A DNA stretch of 43,426 nt from CAYRHN01 sp964424115. Its GTDB lineage: Bacteria; Chloroflexota; Anaerolineae; Anaerolineales; Anaerolineaceae. The stretch lies in assembly GCA_964424115.1 (NCBI GenBank), contig CAYRHN010000021.1, positions 1-43,426 on the forward strand, written 5' to 3'. How positions within the stretch are numbered: position 1 is the first letter of the stretch; the number at the start of each line of letters is the position of its first letter. Shown here one piece after another: positions 32,301-38,814 of the stretch. A program made the position numbers and the translations under genes. The notes below the pieces were generated by a model. It did not search any database and was not told the origin of the DNA. It saw only the letters and a program-made list of their open reading frames with translations.

Positions 32301-35057
32301 GTTACCCAGCGAGGCGGGAATGCTGCCGCCCATCTGGTAATTGCCGGTCAGAGAGAGGAATTGCAGTTGCGGCAAATTGCCCAGCTCGGAGGGCAGGCCG
32401 CCTACCAGATTGTTCCAGTTCAGGTTGATCTTGGTCACGTGCCCGCCGGAGACGGTCACGCCATACCAGGTGGCCGGGTTGCCGGATTCCAGCCAACCCG
32501 TGTGATAGTACCAGTTTGCGCCGCCGGTGGCGTTATAGAGCGCCAGCAGCGCGTTGCACTCGCTGACCGGGATCTGGGTCACCGCCGCACAGGAGGTCCA
32601 GGGCGTCCACTGGGTATCCTTCCAGTCCGGGTCCTTAGCGGCCAGGAAGGTATCCAGCGCGGGAGAAAGGCTCGTGGTGGTCAGACGGTTGTAGCCCAGG
32701 TCGAGGCCGTAGATCGAACTGTTGCAATTCATCATCCCCGGAACACATAAATTGACCAGGTTAGTGAAGCTTTCCGGCACCGCGCCAGAAAGTTGATTGT
32801 GATCGATCTCAAAATACTTCAGCTTGCTCAGGTTCCCCAGTTGAGATGGCAGACTGGTAAATTGATTGTAATGGGCATAGAAATACAGCAAATTACTCAA
32901 GTTGCCAATTTCTGGGGGAATACTGGTAAATTGGTTAAATTGAATTTGAAAATTGTACAATTGGGTTAAATTGCCAATTTCGGCCGGCAAAGCGCCGCTC
33001 AGGGAATTCCCGCCCAGGGTAATACTGGTCAGATTGGTGAGCTGACCGATCTGGGCCGGAAGGCTGCCGGTCAATTGGTTGCTGTACAAAGCAAGTTGTT
33101 GCAAGGCGCTCATCCCGCCGATCTCGGGCGGAATGGCTCCGCTCAAGCGGTTACTGGCAAGAATCAGCGATTGCAAATTCACCAGATTGCCCAGGGAGGC
33201 AGGGATGCTCCCATTCAGACGGTTGTAATACAAATCCAATTCCGTCAAGTTGGTCAGATTGCCCAATGAAGATGGGATCGGGGTATCTGCCAGACCGGCA
33301 TAATTTTGCCTGATCCTCAAGACGGTTAGCTGAGGCAGGTTGCCAAGTTCGGCCGGCAGGTAACCAACCAGGTTGTTGCTGTTATAGCCAAAATCTAAAG
33401 CCGTTACATGCCCGGCGGAGACGGTCACGCCGTACCAGGTGCCCGGTTTTCCCGAGTCCAGCCAGCCCGTATGATCAACCCAGTTTGCACCGCCGGTGGC
33501 ATTGTAGAGCGCCACCAGCGCGTTGCACTCGCTGACCGGGATCTGGGTCACATCCGCGCAGGAGGTCCAGGGAATCCACTGGGTATCCTTCCAATCCGGG
33601 TCTTTGGCGGCCAGGAAATTATCCAAGGCGGTGGAAAGTCCAGTGGTGCTCAGGCGGTTGTAGCCCAGGTCGAGACCGTAACAAAATGGGTCGCCCCCGC
33701 CCGGGATGCACAAGTTTGTCAGGGCGGTAAAGCTCTCCGGCACCGCGCCGGAAAGCTGGTTGTTATTGATCCAGAAATTCTTGAGGGGGGTCACATTGCC
33801 CAATTCAGACGGCAGGCTGCCGGAGATCTGGTTGTATTCGGCAAATAAGCTATCCAGGCTGCTCATGCTGCCCATCTGAGCGGGGAGCGTGCCGCTGATC
33901 TGGTTGTATTGGATCTGGAAGTCTACCAGGGCGGTTAAATTGCCAATTTGAGACGGAATACTTCCGCTCAAATTATTGCCGCCCAGCGTGATCGACCACA
34001 AGCTGGTGCATTGGCCGATCTCGGCCGGGATGCTGCCGCTCAACTGATTGCTATATAAAGAAAGCTGGTACAGAGCGGGCAAGTTCCCAATTTCGTGAGG
34101 AATGGAGCCGCTGAGTTGGTTCTGGGGCAGGTTGAAATAGGTCAGGCTGGTCAGGTTGCCAATCTCGGTCGGGATCGTGCCGATGAGATTATTGCTGACC
34201 ATTTGAATCCCGGTGACATGCCCGCCGGAGACGGCCACGCCGTACCAGGTGCCGGCGGTGGTGCTGGAAAGCCAGTTGGTACTGGTGGTCCACCCGGCGC
34301 CGGTGGCGCTGTTGTAGAGGGCTACCAGGGCCTGGCATTCCGCCAGGGGAATATCCGTGACCGTGGCGCAGTCGAAGGACTTCACCTGCGCCTGGGTGGC
34401 GGCGGTCATTTCTGCGCTGGGCGGGGTGTAGGCGCGCGCCGGTGCATTCACTTCTTGCGCGCCGTGCAGCACCACGCGGGCGGGTTCCTCAGCGCGCTGG
34501 GATTGCGTCACGGGCAGGGTGTGCAGTTTCGGCAGGGGGATCTCCTCCACCACAGCCGGTTCGGCTGGCGCGCGGACGGGCTCACTTATTTCACGCGCGC
34601 CCCCTCGTTCCACCAGCGCCTGGCTCGGACGCGCCAGGCGCTGCGGCAGGCTGCCCTGCAGGGCGTTGCCGTCCAGCTCCACATAGCTCAGGCGGGGCAA
34701 TTGCTCCAGCGCAGTGGGCATCCTGCCCGTCAGGCCGTTGTTGGCCAGCCTCAGGGCCACCACGTGCCCGTTGGCAACCGATACCCCGTACCAGGTGGAG
34801 GGGGTGTTGTTTTGCAGCCAGCGGGTGTTCACCTTCCAGGCTTCCCCGTTGGTCTCTTCATACAATAACACCAGGGCGCGGCACTCGTCCTGGGGGATCT
34901 CCGTCACCGCCGCGCATGAGAAAGCCTGCGCCAGGCGCGGTTGGACTTGCTCAACCGGCTGGGGCGGGAGCGCCTGCGCGCCGGTCCCCAGGAGCGGGGA
35001 AAAGGCCAGCACAGCCGCGCTGAATAGCGCCAATAAGACACGTAAGAACGAACCCAT
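29319..35057 (-). CDS. Giant secreted leucine-rich-repeat protein (six modules)
   Basis: 1912 residues with a signal peptide (LLALFSAAVLAFSPLLGTGAQA). It is built of six modules, each opening with a cap such as CADVTQIPVSECNALVALYN, then a TGGANW ... WL ... TWYGVTVSGGHV segment, then LRRs of the 24-residue plant-type consensus L-x-N-Q-L-(S/T)-G-S-I-P-x-x-L-G-N-L-T. The first module is short and followed by a linker (about 140-225). The last 190 residues are a beta-rich domain (VTVTLVPRPYLTNLLPDN) ending in SLIYLPSIVR. LRR scaffolds bind proteins or glycans; a surface-recognition role is inferred. Module DNA is highly similar, consistent with recent duplication. AGGAGG precedes the ATG. Confidence 0.92.
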   Translation of the reverse strand: MGSFLRVLLALFSAAVLAFSPLLGTGAQALPPQPVEQVQPRLAQAFSCAAVTEIPQDECRALVLLYEETNGEAWKVNTRWLQNNTPSTWYGVSVANGHVVALRLANNGLTGRMPTALEQLPRLSYVELDGNALQGSLPQRLARPSQALVERGGAREISEPVRAPAEPAVVEEIPLPKLHTLPVTQSQRAEEPARVVLHGAQEVNAPARAYTPPSAEMTAATQAQVKSFDCATVTDIPLAECQALVALYNSATGAGWTTSTNWLSSTTAGTWYGVAVSGGHVTGIQMVSNNLIGTIPTEIGNLTSLTYFNLPQNQLSGSIPHEIGNLPALYQLSLYSNQLSGSIPAEIGQCTSLWSITLGGNNLSGSIPSQIGNLTALVDFQIQYNQISGTLPAQMGSMSSLDSLFAEYNQISGSLPSELGNVTPLKNFWINNNQLSGAVPESFTALTNLCIPGGGDPFCYGLDLGYNRLSTTGLSTALDNFLAAKDPDWKDTQWIPWTSCADVTQIPVSECNALVALYNATGGANWVDHTGWLDSGKPGTWYGVTVSAGHVTALDFGYNSNNLVGYLPAELGNLPQLTVLRIRQNYAGLADTPIPSSLGNLTNLTELDLYYNRLNGSIPASLGNLVNLQSLILASNRLSGAIPPEIGGMSALQQLALYSNQLTGSLPAQIGQLTNLTSITLGGNSLSGALPAEIGNLTQLYNFQIQFNQFTSIPPEIGNLSNLLYFYAHYNQFTSLPSQLGNLSKLKYFEIDHNQLSGAVPESFTNLVNLCVPGMMNCNSSIYGLDLGYNRLTTTSLSPALDTFLAAKDPDWKDTQWTPWTSCAAVTQIPVSECNALLALYNATGGANWYYHTGWLESGNPATWYGVTVSGGHVTKINLNWNNLVGGLPSELGNLPQLQFLSLTGNYQMGGSIPASLGNLTNLVGLDLQIDQLTGSIPASLGNLTNLQELYLSNNQLSGSIPAELAGLTNLRYFDLGYNNLTLGSIPAWLMGMTSLRGLGLANCQLSGAIPSGLAALTNLGWLNLAANQLTGSLPAWLGSLTNLTSIYLNNNQLSGAIPTELGNLTNISWLNLSYNQLSGAVPESFTNLVNLYVNTQYNDYGLDLGFNRLSISGLSPALDTFLAAKDPDWKDTQWTPWTSCADVTQIPTSECNALVAFYNATGGPDWDDHTNWLESGTPGSWYGVTVSGGHVTGLSLGWNNNLVGSLPAELGDLGQLTTLGLYGNYNGLGGEIPSSLGNLTNLQSLYLDSNQLTGSIPASLGNLTNLQSLYLSGNGLTGSVPAELGNLTNLRYFNLSYNNLTLGSIPAWLLGLTNLRGLGLSNCQISGAIPTGLSGLTSLEWLELGSNQLSGAIPPELGNLTNLYSLYLSYNQLTGSIPPELGNLTNLEQLALYHNQLSGAVPESFTNLVNLYIDPGNYYGLDLGFNRLTTTGLSPALDAFLAAKDPDWKDTQWTPWTSCAGVTGIPASECDALTAFYNATGGPGWTDHSGWLENGTPATWFGVNVSGGHVIGLSIYRNNLVGSLPSELSNLPQLQYLDLYYNPDLTGAIPASLGSLAQLQELYLLRNGLTGSIPASLGNLTNLMWLHLGGNALTGSIPAELGNLPNLQTLYLYANQLSGTIPSGLGGLTSLEWLELGSNQLSGAIPPELGNLTNLYSLYLYNNQLTGSIPAELGNLTALQYLDLSHNQLNGAVPESFTNLVNLAVDTAYGWYGLDLGYNRLSVPATPQALADFLDIKDPDWYLTQAAGGTVTPSAPFDLYSLDGAIHLAFPSGSVSGSVTVTLVPRPYLTNLLPDNLGFVWRAFGVEVTAGKASAYTFAQPVTVTITYDQLAVDQQYDLWGQLFAVKEDTLKLYVWNGAAWVDALTTCASPGSYTRDTAANTISLPICQSGEFALMGEKQQSLIYLPSIVR

Positions 35058-35142
35058 AATATTCCTCCTGGTTTTTCACACAATCAATAAGGATTTTGCT
35101 TACCGGGGGCTGCGATGTCCCCCTGGACGAACGATCCTAATC

Positions 35143-35172
35143 ATTATACAGCAGTTCCCCCCCTCGATTCAA
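35143..35172 (-). promoter_or_regulatory. Promoter of the LRR gene
   Basis: On the minus strand TTGAAT (35172-35167), 18 bases and TATAAT (35148-35143), about 85 bases before the ATG. Confidence 0.55.
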
Positions 35173-35224
35173 CTGGAGAATCATCACCTTTTTGGAGAAC
35201 GAAATCACTGCCCGGGCCCGGTAT

Positions 35225-35259
35225 AAAAAACCTCCCAGGTCGTGAAGGCCTGGGAGGTT
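35225..35259 (-). terminator. Intrinsic terminator of the zinc-ribbon gene
   Basis: AACCTCCCAGG and CCTGGGAGGTT enclose a nine-base loop. On the minus strand a run of T residues follows (A run 35225-35230 on the plus strand). Confidence 0.88.
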
Positions 35260-35266
35260 CGAGAAT

Positions 35267-36739
35267 TTATCTTCCAATGCCGTAATTGAACCCGACAATG
35301 AATCCAATGATCTGCGCCAGCAGCCACAGCCCCATGATCACCCAACCGTTGGTCTTGCTGGGCTTGTGGTTGATCAGGACAATGGCGAGGACGAAAGTGA
35401 GGATCTGGAGGCCGTAGCCGACGAGGACAAGATCCGGGTCAATGTAAAAAAGGGCAAAGCCGGCAATGAGGGTCAGCCAGGTGAAGAAGATCAGCCCACC
35501 GCGCTTGCTTTCCGGCTCAGGCTGATAGGCGGGGTAGGCGGGCAGGGGAGCGGGAGCCTGCCTGACCGAAAGGGCCGGCTGGGGCGGGAGGCTCTGCGTG
35601 GGAGCGGCCGTCTGGAGGGGACTCGAGGGCTTGCGGGCCGGGGTTTCCGCGCGCGCCGCCGCTGGCGCGGGGGAGGGCAGCGGAGCGGATCTGGCAACCT
35701 GCGGAACGGCCGCCACCGCTGCAAGAGGGGCGGCGCCACTTTCCAGGGCGCGGTACTCTTCGATCTTCGCGTACAGGTCGTCTGCTTGCCCGGCAGCAGG
35801 CGGAGCGGGCGGCACGGCGCGGGGAGCAGAGTCAGCCGCCGGAGCGGGGGCCTCCTGGCGGGCGGCGGGCTGAGCGGGCCGGTGCAGGTCACATCCGCAG
35901 CGGCGGCAGAACAGGTCGTCGGCGTCGCGCTGTTTTCCGCAGCGCGGGCAAAAGTTGACCATCTCCGGGGCGGCCGCCGGGGCTTCCGCCGCAGGGGCCG
36001 GGCGGGGGGCTTCGGTTTGCAGCGTGGGTGCAGGGGCCGGGCTGGCGGGCGGGGTCTCTTCCGGCGGCTGGGTCTCCACCAGACAGCCGCAGGCCGGGCA
36101 GGTCAGGCCTTCCTGCCAGCGTTTGTCGCCGCAGAAGGGGCAGCCGGGCTGCTCGGGTTGGGGAATGGGGTGGGTGGGGTCGAAGCCGCAGGCCGGGCAA
36201 GGTTCGCCCATCTTCCACAGGTTGGACCCACAAAAGGGACAGGCGGGTTCAGGTTCGGAAGGACCGGCGGGGAACAGCTCAAAGGCGCAGCCAGGGCAGG
36301 CTTTATCGGGCGTCCACAGGGGGCTGCCGCAGAAAGGGCAGCCGGATTCAGGCTCCGGCTCCCCCTGGTCGGCGGGGGCTTCGATGATCTGGACGGGTTG
36401 CGGCTCCGCGATGGGGGCGGCGGCAGGCGCGGGAACGGCGCGTTCCAGGGGCGCATCTGCCGGAGCAGCTTCCCGCTGGGCGGAGGTTTCGCCCAGCGGG
36501 GCAAGCAGCTCCAGCCGGTCGGGGTAGAACTTGCGGGTGAATTCGTAGCGGAATTGCTCGAAGGGCTTGTTCCCGCCGAAATAGCGGTAGATCAACTGCC
36601 AGGCATCGGGGTGCAAATAGCTGCGCGCCAGCACCCTGGCCAGCAGGACAGCGCCGCCCTTGCGGTCGCCGGATTCAAGCGCCGCCTGCGCCTGGTCGAG
36701 CAGGTCCTGCAATTCAATCTTGGGGTCCAGGGATTCCAT
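35267..36739 (-). CDS. Multi-zinc-ribbon protein with TPR-like start and membrane end
   Basis: 490 residues. The N-terminal TPR-like domain (about 1-75: LESGDRKGGAVLLARVL ... HPDAWQLIYRYFGG) is related to the starts of the 14681 and 15913 products. Then come three near-identical zinc ribbons, CPFCGSPLW, CPFCGSNLW and CPFCGDKRW, each with a second CPGC or CPAC pair, a Pro/Ala-rich linker, a fourth ribbon (FCPRCGKQ ... FCRRCGCDLH), another long Pro/Ala linker and three membrane helices at the C-terminus (FFTWLTLIAGFALFYI, LQILTFVLAIVLI, GLWLLAQIIGFIVGF). Four ribbons and a membrane anchor suggest a scaffold or sensor; no enzyme motif is seen. GGGAGGAAT precedes the ATG. Confidence 0.82.
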   Translation of the reverse strand: MESLDPKIELQDLLDQAQAALESGDRKGGAVLLARVLARSYLHPDAWQLIYRYFGGNKPFEQFRYEFTRKFYPDRLELLAPLGETSAQREAAPADAPLERAVPAPAAAPIAEPQPVQIIEAPADQGEPEPESGCPFCGSPLWTPDKACPGCAFELFPAGPSEPEPACPFCGSNLWKMGEPCPACGFDPTHPIPQPEQPGCPFCGDKRWQEGLTCPACGCLVETQPPEETPPASPAPAPTLQTEAPRPAPAAEAPAAAPEMVNFCPRCGKQRDADDLFCRRCGCDLHRPAQPAARQEAPAPAADSAPRAVPPAPPAAGQADDLYAKIEEYRALESGAAPLAAVAAVPQVARSAPLPSPAPAAARAETPARKPSSPLQTAAPTQSLPPQPALSVRQAPAPLPAYPAYQPEPESKRGGLIFFTWLTLIAGFALFYIDPDLVLVGYGLQILTFVLAIVLINHKPSKTNGWVIMGLWLLAQIIGFIVGFNYGIGR

Positions 36740-36774
36740 GTTGTATTCCTCCCGCTGTTTATGGAGATAGCTTA

Positions 36775-36780
36775 ATTATA
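36775..36780 (-). promoter_or_regulatory. -10 box for the zinc-ribbon gene
   Basis: TATAAT on the minus strand about 35 bases before the ATG at 36739, within the AT-rich TTATTATATAATTAAG. Confidence 0.5.
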
Positions 36781-36884
36781 TAATAATTTCCGCCAGATGG
36801 GAATTTGGAAGTTCTCACCGCAAGAAAGCCAAGAGGATCCTATTACGCCGGATGTGAATGCCTCCCTTACGAGGCGCGAAGGGC

Positions 36885-37295
36885 CTATCCCAATGTCTTC
36901 TGCATACAGTAACGCGTGCGCCCGGCGGGCATATCCGCCAGCTGGCCGTAGACGGTGTAACCCAGCTTCTGATAGAAACCCAACGCATCGTGCGTCTCCA
37001 GGTAGGCGTGCGCGCAGCCGCGGCGCAAGGCTTCCTCTTCGGCAGCCTGCATCATCCGCACGCCCCAGCCCTGGCGGCGCTGCGGTTCGGCGATCCACAG
37101 GCGCGCCACGTACAGCCAGCCCCAGTGCGTGCTGCCGGTCAATCCGCCCAGCAGCGCCCCGTTCTCGTCGCGCAGGAAGACCCCCAGCGGCTGGTAGGCG
37201 ATCGGCACGCCCTGCGCCTCGTAGTAGCTGTTCAGCCCCTCGCGTACAGCGGTGTCGTCGGATTTGTCGATCTTGTCGGTGAGGGTGATGTGCAT
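36885..37295 (-). CDS. GNAT-family N-acetyltransferase
   Basis: 136 residues, a full-length single GNAT domain. The acetyl-CoA-binding signature RRQGWGVRMM (R/Q-x-x-G-x-G/A) follows strand 4 (WLYVARLWIAEPQ), and the final motif HDALGFYQKLGYTVYGQL is typical of strand 5 to 7. The substrate is unknown. A TACAAT box lies six bases before the ATG and there is no ribosome binding site, so the mRNA is probably leaderless. Confidence 0.88.
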   Translation of the reverse strand: MHITLTDKIDKSDDTAVREGLNSYYEAQGVPIAYQPLGVFLRDENGALLGGLTGSTHWGWLYVARLWIAEPQRRQGWGVRMMQAAEEEALRRGCAHAYLETHDALGFYQKLGYTVYGQLADMPAGRTRYCMQKTLG

Positions 37296-37301
37296 AGGAT
37301 G

Positions 37302-37307
37302 ATTGTA
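37302..37307 (-). promoter_or_regulatory. -10 box of a leaderless GNAT gene
   Basis: TACAAT on the minus strand, six bases before the ATG at 37295. Confidence 0.45.
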
Positions 37308-37454
37308 TCACCAGCCGTGCCTTCGCTCGCCCGAAAACCTATGAATACGGACGCTGCGCGCACGGAGGAAACGCACACTTACACCTGCATGCCAGTGCTG
37401 GTGTGGACACGAATAAGAGTTAGAAACGAAAGGATTCTTGTGTAGGGGCGGGAA

Positions 37455-38273
37455 TTACTTCTGGCAGGCCGGGCAGAAATACACATTCGCCCCCAGGATG
37501 CTCTTGCCCTGGATGGGCGTGCCGCACTGGGGACAGGGTTGGCCTTTCAACCGCCCGCCCATGGCGCGCACGTAACCGCCGCTGGAGCCGAAGAAGTCCT
37601 TCTCCTCCGCCGAGCCGCCCTGGGCCAGGGCCGCCTGCATCACCCGCCGGGTGGCGGCATGCAGCGCCGCGAACTCGGCCGGGCTGATCTCGCCTGCCTT
37701 GCGCTGGGGATGCACCCCGCACAGGTAGAGGATCTCCTGCCAGTAGCCGTTACCCACCCCGTGCGCCTTGTATTGCACGCGGAACATGTTCATCTGCTTG
37801 GCGATCTTGCGCTCCGCTTCGGCAAAGGCGCGCGCCAGGTACTCGGGCGTGAAGGCCTCCTCCAGCGGTTCCACCCAGGTGGCGGGCTGGAAGGCCTCCA
37901 GCTCGGCGGGGGTTTTGGCCGAGCAGTAGCCGTACAGCGAGGGGTTGTAGGAGAAGGCGGCCTCGTCGTCCAGCTCGAGCAGGATGGTGGCCTTGGGCGG
38001 GCGCTTCTCCCCCGGGGCGTGATAGAGGATCTTGCCGATCATGTCGCCAAAGACCAGCGCATAATGGCTCATGTCGATGAAGATGTAATCGCCGTGCTGG
38101 CGAATGCCGCGGATCGTCTCGCCGCTGATATTGACCTTGTCCAGGTTGGAGAAGCCCCAGCGGAAGGCGGTCGATTTCAGGTTGGGAATGATCACCTCCA
38201 CCACGCTGCGCCCCGGCAGCACCTGGCGCATCTGGCTGGAGATGACCACCGCCTCGGGATATTCGATTGCCAT
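37455..38273 (-). CDS. Fpg/Nei-family DNA glycosylase, atypical N-terminus
   Basis: 272 residues of the formamidopyrimidine-DNA glycosylase fold. The helix-two-turn-helix region reads AHGVGNGYWQEILYLCGVHP (about 190-209), and the C-terminal zinc finger has CPQCGTPIQ ... YFCPAC (four Cys). Canonical Fpg and Nei enzymes use Pro2 and Glu3 exposed by Met removal; here the protein begins MAIEYPEAVV, so the Pro-Glu pair is at 6-7 and no Pro follows the start Met. Either a lineage-specific clade with altered chemistry or a non-catalytic relative. CCGGAGG is the ribosome binding site. The -10 box is probably TATAAT at 38306-38311. Confidence 0.82.
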   Translation of the reverse strand: MAIEYPEAVVISSQMRQVLPGRSVVEVIIPNLKSTAFRWGFSNLDKVNISGETIRGIRQHGDYIFIDMSHYALVFGDMIGKILYHAPGEKRPPKATILLELDDEAAFSYNPSLYGYCSAKTPAELEAFQPATWVEPLEEAFTPEYLARAFAEAERKIAKQMNMFRVQYKAHGVGNGYWQEILYLCGVHPQRKAGEISPAEFAALHAATRRVMQAALAQGGSAEEKDFFGSSGGYVRAMGGRLKGQPCPQCGTPIQGKSILGANVYFCPACQK

Positions 38274-38324
38274 GACATGCCTCCGGAAAATAGACTATAT
38301 GTTCTATTATACAACCAATGTCAA

Positions 38325-38800
38325 GAGAATTAACCATAGATCAGGGAGGAAAACCGCGGATAAACGCAGATGAACGCAGATAGCTGAGTTTAACCACAGA
38401 TGAACACAGATAGGGATCAGGGGCGAAAAGATTTATCCGTTAGGGGTCGAAGATGCCCGAAGTCCCGCCCGTTGGAATTAGCGGCGGCATGCGGGAGAGG
38501 ATTTAACCGCGGATGAACGCCGATGAACGCAGATAGCAGAATTTAACCACAGATGAACACAGACGCTTCGCGCACGGATAGGGTCAGGGGTGAAAAGATT
38601 TTTCCGGTAGGGGCGAAGCAGCCCGGGAACTACGCGGAGATTTCCGATCAACGCGGCCGCGGGTTGCTTCGCCCTTGCTTCAAAGCGACACGAAGAAATA
38701 TTTAAACATAGGTTCTTCGTGTACCTTTGTGACCTTTGTGGCTAAATATGAGCTGTCAACCGTCAGCTGTAGGCTGTCCGCTACGAGCTATCAGCTATAC
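38325..38800. repeat. Intergenic block of dispersed repeats
   Basis: No gene. Two close copies of a roughly 100-base unit: AACCGCGGAT ... GAACGCAGATAGC, TTTAACCACAGATGAACACAGA and a GTGAAAAGATTTTTCCG-like end (about 38345-38450 and 38503-38620). They are followed by AGCTGTCAACCGTCAGCTGTAGGCTG ... AGCTATCAGCTATA (38749-38799), a run of AGCTATCAGC-type units. Confidence 0.75.
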
Positions 38801-38802
38801 GT

Positions 38803-38808
38803 TATAAT
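38803..38808 (+). promoter_or_regulatory. -10 box of a leaderless lytic transglycosylase gene
   Basis: TATAAT six bases before the ATG at 38815, with no ribosome binding site between. The same spacing occurs at the TetR gene. Confidence 0.55.
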
Positions 38809-38814
38809 ACCCTT

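Noticed and set aside
35366..36775. Plus-strand frame of 469 codons opposite the zinc-ribbon gene
   Set aside because: Gly/Arg-rich shadow translation; the minus strand holds the paired CxxC motifs, membrane helices, ribosome binding site and terminator.
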